Below, piece after piece: positions 8,664 to 19,369 of a DNA stretch of 64,000 bases. Every line of letters begins with the position of its first letter. Positions within the stretch are counted from its first letter, which is position 1. Source of the DNA: JBBROS01 sp965199595 (lineage in GTDB: Bacteria > Pseudomonadota > Alphaproteobacteria > Acetobacterales > Acetobacteraceae). The stretch is taken from NCBI GenBank assembly GCA_965199595.1, contig OZ241182.1:1426001-1490000 (forward strand), read 5' to 3'. The notes beneath the pieces were generated by a model. The model saw only the letters and a list, made by a program, of their open reading frames with translations. It ran no database searches and was not told where the DNA came from. Position numbers and translations under genes: made by a program.

Positions 8664-9659
8664 ATGCCGGCCGACCGCTTCATCTCCTATGCCCAGAACC
8701 TCGAGGACGTCATGCTGTGGCGCGCCTTGCACCAGGCCGTGCCGGATACAGGACGCTACATCGACATCGGCGCTTCCGACCCCACCGCGCTGAGCGTGAC
8801 CCGGGCCTTCTACGACCGGGGCTGGCGCGGGCTGAACGTGGAGCCGCTGCCGGAGGTCGCCGAGCAGCTGCGCCTGGCGCGCCCGGGCGACATGGTGGTG
8901 CAGGCGGCCGTGGCGGAGACCGCGGGCACGCGCCGTTTCCACCGGGTGGTCGCCGCGGGGCAGACGGGGCTTTCCACGCTGGACGCCGCGGAGGCCGCGC
9001 GCCATGCCGGGCAGGGGGCGGCGGTGGAGGCGCTGGACGTGCCGGTCACCACCCTGGCCGAGCTGTGCCGGACCTTCGGGGATGGCCCCGTCCACTTCCT
9101 CAAGATCGACGTGGAGGGCGGCGAGGCCGCGGTGCTGGCCGGCGCCGACTTCACCCTCACGCGGCCCTGGATCGTGCTGCTGGAGGCGACGCGGCCGAAC
9201 AGCGAGACCGCCTCCGACCACGCATGGGAGCCGGCGCTGCTGGCGGCGGGCTATCGGTTCGTGTGGTTCGATGGGCTCAACCGGTTCTACCTGGCCGAGG
9301 AACACGCCGCGCTGGCCCGGCACTTCCAGGTGCCGCCCAACGTGTTCGACCACTACACCCAGTGGGACAGCGCCCTGCATGCGACGCTGGCCGCCACCGA
9401 GGCGCTGGCGGCGGCGCGGCTGGCGCTGATCCAGACGCTGGAATCCGAGGTCGAGGCTCTGACGGAGAAGCAGGCGACCCCGCTGCCTGCGCCGAACCCG
9501 AACCCGAACCCGAACCCGCCATCATCCTGCCGGCACCGGCCGCGCCCGGGCTTGCCGCGATCCGCCTGCCCCGGGTGGCGCGGCGGGTGCTCGGCCTGGG
9601 GTGGCGCGGCGTGCGGCCCCTGGTGCGGCCCCTGGCCTGGCGCGCGCGGCAGTTCCTGA
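8664..9659 (+). CDS. FkbM-family methyltransferase, frameshifted near the 3' end
   Basis: The SAM-binding core shows YIDIGASDPTALSVTRAFYDRGW, NVEPLPE and HFLKIDVEGGE, as in FkbM methyltransferases that O-methylate glycans or act in polysaccharide clusters; the gmd-rmd neighbours agree. From about codon 275 the frame runs into a repeat (PNPNPNPNP) and then low-complexity residues. The -1 frame instead reads EPEPEPEP followed by a plausible tail (IRLPRVARRVLGLGW, RPLAWRARQFLIG) and ends at the TAG at 9881-9883. So the intact protein was probably about 406 residues and this copy carries a one-base deletion, a sequencing error, or a frameshift site. Confidence 0.75.
   Translation: MPADRFISYAQNLEDVMLWRALHQAVPDTGRYIDIGASDPTALSVTRAFYDRGWRGLNVEPLPEVAEQLRLARPGDMVVQAAVAETAGTRRFHRVVAAGQTGLSTLDAAEAARHAGQGAAVEALDVPVTTLAELCRTFGDGPVHFLKIDVEGGEAAVLAGADFTLTRPWIVLLEATRPNSETASDHAWEPALLAAGYRFVWFDGLNRFYLAEEHAALARHFQVPPNVFDHYTQWDSALHATLAATEALAAARLALIQTLESEVEALTEKQATPLPAPNPNPNPNPPSSCRHRPRPGLPRSACPGWRGGCSAWGGAACGPWCGPWPGARGSS
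9494..9517 (+). repeat. hexanucleotide tandem repeat (GAACCC)4
   Basis: Four perfect copies of GAACCC inside the FkbM gene, at the point where the coding signal changes frame. Because the unit is six bases, gain or loss of whole units would not shift the frame; a single-base change in or near the repeat, or in the CCCC at 9478-9481, would. Confidence 0.9.
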
Positions 9660-9884
9660 TCGGCCCGGTGCTGACCGAGGCTGCCGGGCTGCGGGCGCAG
9701 CAGGCGCATCTGCAGCACCGGTTCGACCAGGGCGTCGGCACCGCCGCCACGGCCGATGACGGCGGCCTCGCCCGCGCCATGGAGCGCGCGCTGCTGACCC
9801 TGGCGCTCCAGGACGGGCGCGACCCGGCGCCACCAGGGCTTGCACCCGCCCCCGGTCTTTCAAACCCGGAACCCCCCCGCTAGC

Positions 9885-9932
9885 CTAGTGGTGCGAATCT
9901 GACGGAAAGAGCCGTCAGATTCGCACCACTAG
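9885..9932. repeat. perfect 21-bp hairpin with CTAG ends
   Basis: Arms 9885-9905 and 9912-9932 are perfectly complementary over 21 bases around the six-base loop AAAGAG. The outer ends are CTAGTGG and CCACTAG. It begins one base after the TAG that closes the frameshifted FkbM frame. There is no T-tract, so a classical intrinsic terminator is not obvious, though it may stop transcription or protect the 3' end. Confidence 0.9.
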
Positions 9933-9941
9933 CCTTATCTG

Positions 9942-9994
9942 GTGGCCAAATGGCCCTAACGCTCGGGAGTCGAGCGTTAGGTTTGGACCACTAG
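9942..9994. repeat. second hairpin of the pair upstream of potF
   Basis: An 11-bp perfect stem (9955-9965 with 9971-9981, loop GGAGT) is extended by a lower stem GTGGCCAAA (9942-9950) against TTTGGACCAC (9982-9991) with one bulged A and a four-base internal loop. It ends with CCACTAG like the first hairpin. The pair fills most of the space between the FkbM gene and potF. Confidence 0.85.
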
Positions 9995-10019
9995 GCAACC
10001 AGCCGCCCGGAGACCTCGC

Positions 10020-11117
10020 ATGCGCCACGTCCTCGCCCTGATCCTGCTGCTTGGCCTCGCGGGTGCGCCCCCGGTTCGGGCGCAGGCGCCCGCCGACCGG
10101 GTGGTGAACTTCTACAACTGGAGCGACTACATCGACCCCAAGGTGCTGGAGCGGTTCACCGCCGAGACCGGGATCAAGGTCCAGTACGACGTCTATGACA
10201 GCCTGGAGACGCTGGAGGGCAAGCTGCTGGCCGGACGCTCCGGCTATGACATCGTGGTGCCGACCAGCGAGCCCACCTTCTCCCGCCTGATCGCCGCCAA
10301 GGCGCTGCTGCCGCTGGATAAAAGCAAGATCCCGAACCTGCGCAACCTGGACCCCCGGCTGATGCAGCGGGTGCAGAGCAGCGACCCCGGCAACGTCTAT
10401 GGCGCCATCTACCTGTGGGGCACCATCGGGCTCGGGCTGATCCCGGACCTCATCAAGCCCTTGGCCCCCGATGCGCCGCTCGACAGCTGGGACCTGCTGC
10501 TGAAGCCCGCCAACGCCAGGCGCCTGGCCCCCTGCGGCATCACGCTGATGGACAGCGCCATCGACACCATCCCCAGCGTGCTGCGCTACCTGGGCCGCAA
10601 CCCGGAGAGCACGGAGGCCAAGGACCTGGCCGACGTGGAGAAGACGCTGATGGCCATCCGCCCCTACATCCGCACCTTCGCCTCGGGCGGCGCGGTGGAG
10701 GCGCTGGCGGGCGGCCAGACCTGCCTCGCCATGACCTATTCCGGCGACGTGATCCAGGCCAGCGGCCGGGCGCGCGAGGCCGGGCAGAAGCCGGTGGTGT
10801 ATGTGGCGCCCAAGGAGTTCGCCCAGCTGAGCTTCGACATGCTTGCGGTGCCGAAGGACGCGCCGCATGCCGCGGATGCCATGCTGCTCATCAACTACCT
10901 GCTGCGTCCCGACGTGATGGCCGCCATCACCAACCAGGTGCACTACGCCAACGCCGTGCCCGCCAGCCTGGCCAGCGTGCAGCCCGCCATCCGCGACGAC
11001 GCCAACGTGTTCCCGCCCGAGGCGGCGATGGCGCGCTTCTTCACAGTGAAGGCGGCGCCGCAAGCCGCGGACCGGGCGCGCACCCGCATGTGGGCGCGCT
11101 TCAAGGCCGGCCAGTAA
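10020..11117 (+). CDS. potF: putrescine/spermidine ABC transporter, periplasmic binding protein
   Basis: A 365-residue type 2 periplasmic binding protein with a signal peptide (residues 1-20, cut after PVRAQA). NFYNWSDYIDPKVLERFTAE is the standard opening of PotD/PotF proteins, and YDVYDSLETLEGKLLAG and GSGYD-like DIVVPTSE segments follow. It delivers polyamines to the PotHI permease encoded downstream. A GGAG lies upstream of the ATG. The name potF rather than potD is chosen from the overall potFGHI order and is not certain at substrate level. Confidence 0.9.
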   Translation: MRHVLALILLLGLAGAPPVRAQAPADRVVNFYNWSDYIDPKVLERFTAETGIKVQYDVYDSLETLEGKLLAGRSGYDIVVPTSEPTFSRLIAAKALLPLDKSKIPNLRNLDPRLMQRVQSSDPGNVYGAIYLWGTIGLGLIPDLIKPLAPDAPLDSWDLLLKPANARRLAPCGITLMDSAIDTIPSVLRYLGRNPESTEAKDLADVEKTLMAIRPYIRTFASGGAVEALAGGQTCLAMTYSGDVIQASGRAREAGQKPVVYVAPKEFAQLSFDMLAVPKDAPHAADAMLLINYLLRPDVMAAITNQVHYANAVPASLASVQPAIRDDANVFPPEAAMARFFTVKAAPQAADRARTRMWARFKAGQ

Positions 11118-11124
11118 CACCCGT

Positions 11125-12183
11125 TTGGCCCATCTGGAGATCGAGCGGCTCGTCATCCGCTATGGCCCGGTGTTGGCGCTGGACGGCATCGACCTGTCCA
11201 TCGCCGCCGGGGAGATGTTCGTGCTGCTCGGCGGCTCCGGCAGCGGCAAGACCACGCTGCTGCGGGCGCTGGGCGGGTTCATCGCCCCCAGCGCCGGCCG
11301 GGTGGTGCTGGGCGGGCAGGACATCACCCACCTGCCGCCGCACCGCCGGCCCGTGAACACCACCTTCCAGTCCTACGCCCTGTTCCCGCACATGAGCGTG
11401 GCCGACAACGTCGGCTTCGGGCTGCGGCGGCAGGGCGTGGGCCGGGCCGAGATCGCCGCCCGCGTCGCCGCGCTGCTGGCCCTGGTGCGGCTCTCGGAGT
11501 TCGCGGGGCGCCGGCCCGACGCGCTTTCGGGCGGGCAGCGGCAGCGGGTGGCGCTGGCCCGCGCCCTGGCGCCCCGCCCCCGCCTGCTGCTGCTGGACGA
11601 GCCGATGTCCGCGCTCGACCGCTCCCTGCGCGAACAGACCCGGCACGAGTTGATGCGCGTGCAGCGCGAGACCGGCACCACCTTCGTGCTGGTGACGCAC
11701 GACCAGGACGAGGCGCTGGCGATGGCGACCCGCATCGGGCTGCTGAACCAGGGGAGGCTGGAGCAGGTGGGCACCCCGGCCGAGATCTATGAGCGGCCGG
11801 CGACGCGCTATGTGGCCGGGTTCATGGGCGGCGCGAACATCCTGGCGGCGACGGTGCGGCAGGCCGGGCCGGATGCGGTGCTGGAGGTTGCGGGCGTGGG
11901 CCCGGTGCAGGCGCGCGGCCCGGCCCCCGCCCCCACCGCGCTGCACCTGGCGCTGCGGCCGGAGCGGCTGCATCTGGGCGGGGATGGCCCGAACCGCGCC
12001 GCCGGCACCGTCACCGGCGTCACCTATCGCGGCGACACCGCCGACATCGCCGTGCAGCTGGAGGGCGGCGCCGTGCTGATGGTGGCGCGGCCGCTCGGGC
12101 ACGGCGCCGGTGACATGCCCCGGCCGGGCGACGCGGCCATCGTGGCCTGGGCGCCCGAGGCCTGCGTGCTGCTGGCCTCGTGA
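11125..12183 (+). CDS. potG: polyamine ABC transporter ATP-binding protein
   Basis: A 352-residue importer ATPase with Walker A GGSGSGKTT, Q-loop FQSYALFPHM, signature LSGGQRQRVALARAL, Walker B LLLLDEPMSALD and H-loop VTHDQDEA, followed by a C-terminal TOBE-type domain from about residue 250. It powers PotHI. The start appears to be TTG seven bases after potF; no better ATG precedes the conserved LEIERLVIRYG. Confidence 0.92.
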   Translation: MAHLEIERLVIRYGPVLALDGIDLSIAAGEMFVLLGGSGSGKTTLLRALGGFIAPSAGRVVLGGQDITHLPPHRRPVNTTFQSYALFPHMSVADNVGFGLRRQGVGRAEIAARVAALLALVRLSEFAGRRPDALSGGQRQRVALARALAPRPRLLLLDEPMSALDRSLREQTRHELMRVQRETGTTFVLVTHDQDEALAMATRIGLLNQGRLEQVGTPAEIYERPATRYVAGFMGGANILAATVRQAGPDAVLEVAGVGPVQARGPAPAPTALHLALRPERLHLGGDGPNRAAGTVTGVTYRGDTADIAVQLEGGAVLMVARPLGHGAGDMPRPGDAAIVAWAPEACVLLAS

Positions 12184-12193
12184 GGCGGGCGTC

Positions 12194-13015
12194 ATGAGGC
12201 GGGCCGCCCTGCTGGTGCCGGTGTGGCTCTGGCTGCTGCTGTTCGTGGCGGTGCCGGTGCTGATCGTCGCCGCGCTGTCGTTCAGCACCAGCGTGCCCGG
12301 CGTGCCCCCCTATTCGCCGCTGCTGCAGGAGCCCGACCCCGCGAACTACGCCGCGATGACGGAGGACGCCTTCTACCTCGACGCCGCGCTGAAAAGCCTG
12401 GCGGTGGCGGGCGTGTCCTCGGCGCTGTGTCTGCTCATCGGCTACCCGATGGCGCTGTGCATCGCCCGTGCCGCGGAACGCTGGCGCAGCCTGCTGCTGC
12501 TGCTGGTGATGCTGCCGTTCTGGACCGGCTTCCTGCTGCGGGTCACCGCCTGGATCGGGCTGCTGCGGGACGAGGGCTGGATCAACGCGGCGCTGGGCCT
12601 GGTGGGGCTGGGGCCATACCGGCTGCTCTATACCGACTTCGCCATGTACATCGGCATCACCTACGCCTACCTGCCGTTCATGATCCTGCCGCTCTATGCC
12701 CGCCTCTCCAGGCGCGACCCGGCGATCGAGGATGCCGCCGCGGACCTCGGCGCCTCGCCCTGGACCACCTTCCGCACCATCACCCTGCCGCTCTCGCTGC
12801 CCGGGGTGGCCGCCGGGCTGGCGCTGGTGTTCATCCCGGCGGTGGGCGAATACGTGATCCCGGAGCTGCTGGGCGGCCCGGGGGCGCAGACCATCGGCCG
12901 GGCCCTGTGGAACGAGTTCTTCTCGAACCGCGACTGGCCCATGGCCTCGGCGGTGGCGACGGCGCTGCTGGCCGGGCTGCTGCTGCCCATGATGCTGCTG
13001 CGGGGCCGGGGATGA
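12194..13015 (+). CDS. potH: polyamine ABC transporter permease (PotH)
   Basis: A 273-residue inner-membrane permease with about six hydrophobic segments, the first at residues 5-26. The cytoplasmic EAA loop that contacts the ATPase reads EDAAADLGASPWTTFRTITLPLSLPG. It forms the transmembrane channel with PotI. The ATG at this position follows potG by ten bases; the open frame extends upstream inside potG, but that part is not coding. Confidence 0.92.
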   Translation: MRRAALLVPVWLWLLLFVAVPVLIVAALSFSTSVPGVPPYSPLLQEPDPANYAAMTEDAFYLDAALKSLAVAGVSSALCLLIGYPMALCIARAAERWRSLLLLLVMLPFWTGFLLRVTAWIGLLRDEGWINAALGLVGLGPYRLLYTDFAMYIGITYAYLPFMILPLYARLSRRDPAIEDAAADLGASPWTTFRTITLPLSLPGVAAGLALVFIPAVGEYVIPELLGGPGAQTIGRALWNEFFSNRDWPMASAVATALLAGLLLPMMLLRGRG

Positions 13016-13025
13016 GGGGCCGGGG

Positions 13026-13841
13026 ATGAGGCGGGGCTGGTTCCTGCCGGTCTGCCTGGGGCTCGGCTACGCCTTCCTCTACATTCCCGTGCTGCTGCTG
13101 GTCGCCACCAGTTTCAACCCGTCGCGCCTCACCACCGTGCTCAGCGGGTTCTCGCTGCGCTGGTATGGCGCGCTGTGGCAGAACGAGGCGCTGTTGCGCG
13201 CCGCCGGGCTCTCGCTGCGCATCGCGGCGATCTCGGCGACGGCCGCCACGGTTCTGGGGCTGGGGGCGGGCTATGCGCTGGCGCGGTTCGGGCGGTTCGC
13301 GGGGCGGGGGGTGTTCGCCGCCCTGCTCGGCGCGCGGCTGGTGCTGCCGGACGTGCTGGTGGGGCTCAGCCTGCTGCTGCTGTTCGTGCAGATGGAGCAG
13401 CTGTTCGGCTGGCCCGAGGGGCGGGGCGCGCTCACCATCACCCTGGCGCATATCTCGGTCAGCCTGTCCTATGTCGCGGTGGTGATCGAGGCGCGGCTGT
13501 CCGATGCCGGGACGGAGCTCGAGGAGGCGGCGCAGGACCTGGGGGCCTCGCCGGGCCGGGCCTTCGTGTCCATCACCCTGCCGCTGCTGGCGCCGGCGCT
13601 GCTGTCCGGCTGGCTGCTGGCCTTTACCCTGTCGCTGGATGACCTGGTCGTCGCCACCTTCGTCTCCGGGCCCGGCGCCAGCACGCTGCCGATGGTGGTG
13701 TTCTCCACCCTGAAACTGGGGGTCACGCCGGAGCTGAATGCGCTGGCGACGGTGATCCTGGCGGTGGTCGCGGCGGCGCTGCTGGGTGTGTGGGCGGTGG
13801 GGACCTGGGCTGCGGGCCGGCAGATCGACCGGGCGGGGTGA
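13026..13841 (+). CDS. potI: polyamine ABC transporter permease (PotI)
   Basis: A 271-residue permease, partner of PotH. The opening (LGYAFLYIPVLLLVATSFN) and the EAA loop EEAAQDLGASPGRAFVSITLPL are typical for the second permease of polyamine importers. It is ten bases from potH, with a duplicated GGGGCCGGGGATGAGG-type stretch at the junction, and closes the potFGHI operon. Confidence 0.92.
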   Translation: MRRGWFLPVCLGLGYAFLYIPVLLLVATSFNPSRLTTVLSGFSLRWYGALWQNEALLRAAGLSLRIAAISATAATVLGLGAGYALARFGRFAGRGVFAALLGARLVLPDVLVGLSLLLLFVQMEQLFGWPEGRGALTITLAHISVSLSYVAVVIEARLSDAGTELEEAAQDLGASPGRAFVSITLPLLAPALLSGWLLAFTLSLDDLVVATFVSGPGASTLPMVVFSTLKLGVTPELNALATVILAVVAAALLGVWAVGTWAAGRQIDRAG

Positions 13842-13930
13842 GGACGCCGGGATCGTGCCTGCGGCGGTTGTGCAACAACGGCCCGCCGCCTATGGTCCGC
13901 GCCGTTCATTTGCACCGGAAACCCGCCCGC

Positions 13931-15133
13931 ATGTCGCTCACCGCCGCCCGCCTGGACAAGGTCAGCCCCAGCCAGACCATCGCCATCAGCAGCAAGGCCC
14001 GCGCGCTGCAGGCTGCCGGCCGCGACATCATCAGCCTCAGTGCCGGGGAGCCTGATTTCGACACGCCCCAGCACGTGAAGGACGCGGCGATCCGCGCGAT
14101 CCAGGCCGGCGACACCAAGTACACCGACGTGGCCGGCACCAAGGCGCTGCGCGAGGCCATCAGCGCCAAGTTCAAGCGCGACAGCGGGCTGGACTACAGG
14201 CCGGAGGAGATCATCGTCTCCACCGGCGGCAAGCAGGTGATCTTCAACTGCATGGTGGCCACCATGGACGCCGGCGACGAGGCGATCATCCCGACGCCGT
14301 GCTGGGTCAGCTACCCCGATATCGTGGCGCTGGCGGACGGCACCCCGGTGTTCGTGCCCTGCGGCCAGAACAACGGCTTCAAGATGCGGCCGGAGGACCT
14401 GGAGGCGGCGATCACGCCCAAGACCAGGTGGCTGATCCTCAACTCCCCCTGCAACCCGACGGGTGCCGCCTATTCCGCGGCCGAGCTGAAGGCGCTGACG
14501 GACGTGCTGCTGCGGCACCCGCAGGTCTGGGTGTTCACCGACGACATCTATGAGAAGCTGACCTATGACGGCTTCGAGCCCGCCACCATCGTGCAGGTGG
14601 AGCCGAGGTTGCGCGACCGCACCGTGACGATGAACGGCGTCAGCAAGGCCTATGCGATGACCGGCTGGCGCATCGGCTATGCCGGCGCCCCGCTGGCGCT
14701 GATCAAGGCGATGGACAAGCTGCAGAGCCAGAGCACCAGCGGCACCAGCAGCATCAGCCAGGCCGCCGCCGTGGAGGCGCTGAACGGTCCGCAGGACTCC
14801 ATTCCCGCGATGGTCGCCGCCTACAACGCCCGGCGCGACATGGTGGTCGCCATGCTGAACGAGGCACCCGGCCTGCACTGCCACACGCCCGAGGGCGCCT
14901 TCTACGTGTTCCCCTCCGTGCACGGCTGCATCGGCAAGACCAGCCGCGGCGGCACCGCCATCGCCACCGACGAGGATTTCGTGGTGGCGCTGCTGGAGGA
15001 GGAGGGCGTTGCCGCCGTGCACGGCACCGCCTTCATGTTCCCGGGCTACATGCGGATCAGCTACGCGACGGACATGGAGAGCCTGCGCGAGGCCTGCACG
15101 CGCATCCAGCGGTTCTGCCAGGGCCTGCACTGA
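13931..15133 (+). CDS. PLP-dependent class I aminotransferase (aspartate aminotransferase-like), copy 1
   Basis: A 400-residue fold-type I aminotransferase. SAGEPDFDTPQHVK, NSPCNPTGA, and the PLP-lysine motif NGVSKAYAMTGWRIGYA mark it as a class I-gamma enzyme of the AspC/AatA type widely found in alphaproteobacteria. The usual motif SPxNPTG has Cys at the variable place. It is followed one base later by a paralogue in the same direction, so the pair is a tandem duplication with probably different amino-acid preferences. Substrate not determinable here. Confidence 0.88.
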   Translation: MSLTAARLDKVSPSQTIAISSKARALQAAGRDIISLSAGEPDFDTPQHVKDAAIRAIQAGDTKYTDVAGTKALREAISAKFKRDSGLDYRPEEIIVSTGGKQVIFNCMVATMDAGDEAIIPTPCWVSYPDIVALADGTPVFVPCGQNNGFKMRPEDLEAAITPKTRWLILNSPCNPTGAAYSAAELKALTDVLLRHPQVWVFTDDIYEKLTYDGFEPATIVQVEPRLRDRTVTMNGVSKAYAMTGWRIGYAGAPLALIKAMDKLQSQSTSGTSSISQAAAVEALNGPQDSIPAMVAAYNARRDMVVAMLNEAPGLHCHTPEGAFYVFPSVHGCIGKTSRGGTAIATDEDFVVALLEEEGVAAVHGTAFMFPGYMRISYATDMESLREACTRIQRFCQGLH

Positions 15134-15134
15134 C

Positions 15135-16334
15135 ATGCCGGCGCTCGCCAGGCGGCTGGACGCGGTGCCGGTGGCGGCCACCGTCGCGATGACCACCAAG
15201 GCCCGGGCCATGCGCGCCCAGGGCATCGAGGTGATCGCGCTCACCATCGGGCAGCCCGACTTCGACAGCCCGCGCCATGCCATCGAGGCCGCGTATCAGG
15301 CGGCGCTGTCCGGCGACACCAAGTATCCGCCGCAGGACGGGCAGCCGGCGCTGAAGCAGGCGGTGCAGCGCAAGATGAAGCGCGATGCCGGGCTGGACGT
15401 GGCGCTGGACGAGATCATGGTCGGCAATGGCGGCAAGCAGGTGATCTTCGACGCGCTGATGGCGACGCTGGATGCCGGCGACGAGGTGATCATCCCGGCG
15501 CCGTACTGGGGCGCCTATCCGCTGATGACCAAGGTGGTGGGTGGCGTGCCCGTGATCGTCGCCTGCCCGCAGAACAACGGCTTCAAGCTGCGCCCCGAGG
15601 ACCTGGAGGCGGCGATCACGCCGCGCACCAGGTGGCTGATGCTGAACTCCCCCAACAACCCGACCGGCACGGCGCTGACCGCGGACGACCTGCGTGGCCT
15701 GGCCGAGGTGCTGCTGCGGCATCCGCACGTATGGATCATGTCGGACGACATGTATGAGCACCTGGTGTTCGACGGCACCCACGCCACCATGGCGGCGGTG
15801 GAGCCGCGGCTGCGCGACCGGGTGCTGACGGTGTGCGGTGTCTCCAAGACCTATTCGATGACCGGCTGGCGCATCGGGTTCGCCGCCGGGCCGAAGGGTT
15901 TGATCAAGGCGATGGTGAACATGCAGGGCCAGGTCTCGGGGGGCGTCTCCACCGTGGGCCAGGCCGCTGCCGCGGCGGCGCTGGATGGGCCGCAGGAAGC
16001 CGTGGGCGAGATGCAGGCGGCGTATCGCCGCCGCCGGGACCTGGTGGTCGAGGCGCTGAACCGCGCCCCGGGCGTGCAGTGCCACAAGCCGGAGGGGGCG
16101 TTCTACGTCTATCCGAGCATCGCGGGCTGCCTGGGCAAGACCACCGCGGGCGGGCGGCTGCTGGAGACGGACGAGGACTTCGCCCTGGCGCTGCTGGTGG
16201 AGAAGCACGTGGCGCTGGTGCACGGCAAGGCGTTCGGCATGTCGCCCTATCTGCGCATCTCGTATGCCACGGGTGACGACGCGCTGCGCGAGGCCTGCGG
16301 CCGGATCATCGCCTTCTGCACGGCGCTGCGCTGA
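15135..16334 (+). CDS. PLP-dependent class I aminotransferase, tandem copy 2
   Basis: A 399-residue paralogue of the previous protein: TIGQPDFDSPRHAIE, NSPNNPTGTAL and CGVSKTYSMTGWRIGFA. The two share long stretches such as the PEDLEAAITP block and near-identical length, showing a tandem duplication. The start is an ATG one base beyond the stop of copy 1. It is followed by an inverted-repeat element rather than another gene of the operon. Confidence 0.88.
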   Translation: MPALARRLDAVPVAATVAMTTKARAMRAQGIEVIALTIGQPDFDSPRHAIEAAYQAALSGDTKYPPQDGQPALKQAVQRKMKRDAGLDVALDEIMVGNGGKQVIFDALMATLDAGDEVIIPAPYWGAYPLMTKVVGGVPVIVACPQNNGFKLRPEDLEAAITPRTRWLMLNSPNNPTGTALTADDLRGLAEVLLRHPHVWIMSDDMYEHLVFDGTHATMAAVEPRLRDRVLTVCGVSKTYSMTGWRIGFAAGPKGLIKAMVNMQGQVSGGVSTVGQAAAAAALDGPQEAVGEMQAAYRRRRDLVVEALNRAPGVQCHKPEGAFYVYPSIAGCLGKTTAGGRLLETDEDFALALLVEKHVALVHGKAFGMSPYLRISYATGDDALREACGRIIAFCTALR

Positions 16335-16356
16335 ACGGTCGGTCAAGCAGAAAGGA

Positions 16357-16530
16357 TGAACCACAGAGAACACGAAGAAAGACACGATGCGACGGAAGAC
16401 CAACAGCCGCGCGCAGCGCAGGAGTTCAGCTTGCGCTGCGCGCTATTCGATATGACCTTCGTATTCCTTCGTGCTCTTCGTGGTCCCATCTCACGGGATC
16501 CCTCTGCGCCCTCCGTGCCTCTGTGGTTCA
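16357..16530. repeat. large inverted-repeat element, copy A (CCACAGAG type)
   Basis: Terminal arms 16357-16368 (TGAACCACAGAG) and 16519-16530 are perfect 12-bp inverted repeats. Further inward, CACGAAG pairs with CTTCGTG segments, and the centre holds a 12-bp perfect stem GCGCGCAGCGCA with TGCGCTGCGCGC. Ends of this kind are seen between genes in many unrelated bacteria (established observation, no agreed function). A related copy lies at 42263-42428. It occupies the gap between aminotransferase copy 2 and the GNAT gene. Confidence 0.85.
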
Positions 16531-16553
16531 CCCAGCAAGCAGAAGCACCCAAG

Positions 16554-17042
16554 ATGACCCCCACCATCCGCCCAGGCCAGGACAGCGATGCCCCCGCCTT
16601 CATCGCCCTCATCACCAGGTGCTGGGCCGACTACCCCGGCTGTGTCCTGCACGTGGACGCGGAGGAGCCCGAGCTGCACGCGCTGGCCAGCCACTTCGCG
16701 GCCCGGGGCGGCGCCCTCTGGATCGCCGGCGAGGGCATCGGCATGATCGCGACGCGGCCGACCCGCGACGGCACCTGGGAGATCTGCCGGGTCTATGTCC
16801 ATCCGGAGCACCACGGCACCGGCCTCGCCCACCGCCTGATGGACCTCGCGGAAGCCCACTCCGGCGCCCCGGCCTTCGAGCTCTGGACCGACACCCGCTT
16901 CGGCCGCGCCCATGGCTTCTATGCGAAGCGCGGCTACCAACGCCGCGAGACCCGCGCGCTGGGTGACCTGTCGAACTCGTCGGAATACCGCTACGAAAAG
17001 CGGCCGGCATCGGGAGGGGCATTGCCAACCGGCATCTCCTGA
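16554..17042 (+). CDS. GNAT-family N-acetyltransferase
   Basis: A 162-residue acetyl-CoA-dependent acetyltransferase domain: IRPGQDSDAPAFIALI at the start, the beta4 ICRVYVHPEHHGTGLAHRLMD acetyl-CoA loop, and HGFYAKRGYQRR near the end. The substrate is unknown. The start used is the ATG just after the inverted-repeat element; the open frame continues upstream through that element but has no coding character there. Confidence 0.85.
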   Translation: MTPTIRPGQDSDAPAFIALITRCWADYPGCVLHVDAEEPELHALASHFAARGGALWIAGEGIGMIATRPTRDGTWEICRVYVHPEHHGTGLAHRLMDLAEAHSGAPAFELWTDTRFGRAHGFYAKRGYQRRETRALGDLSNSSEYRYEKRPASGGALPTGIS

Positions 17043-17074
17043 TCCAATCGTCAGACAACGGAGGGGCTTGGTCG

Positions 17075-19365
<2,291 letters not shown>

Positions 19366-19369
<4 letters not shown>

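Noticed and set aside
16356..16553. Upstream extension of the GNAT gene
   Set aside because: The stretch is the inverted-repeat element and has no coding character; family similarity begins at 16554.
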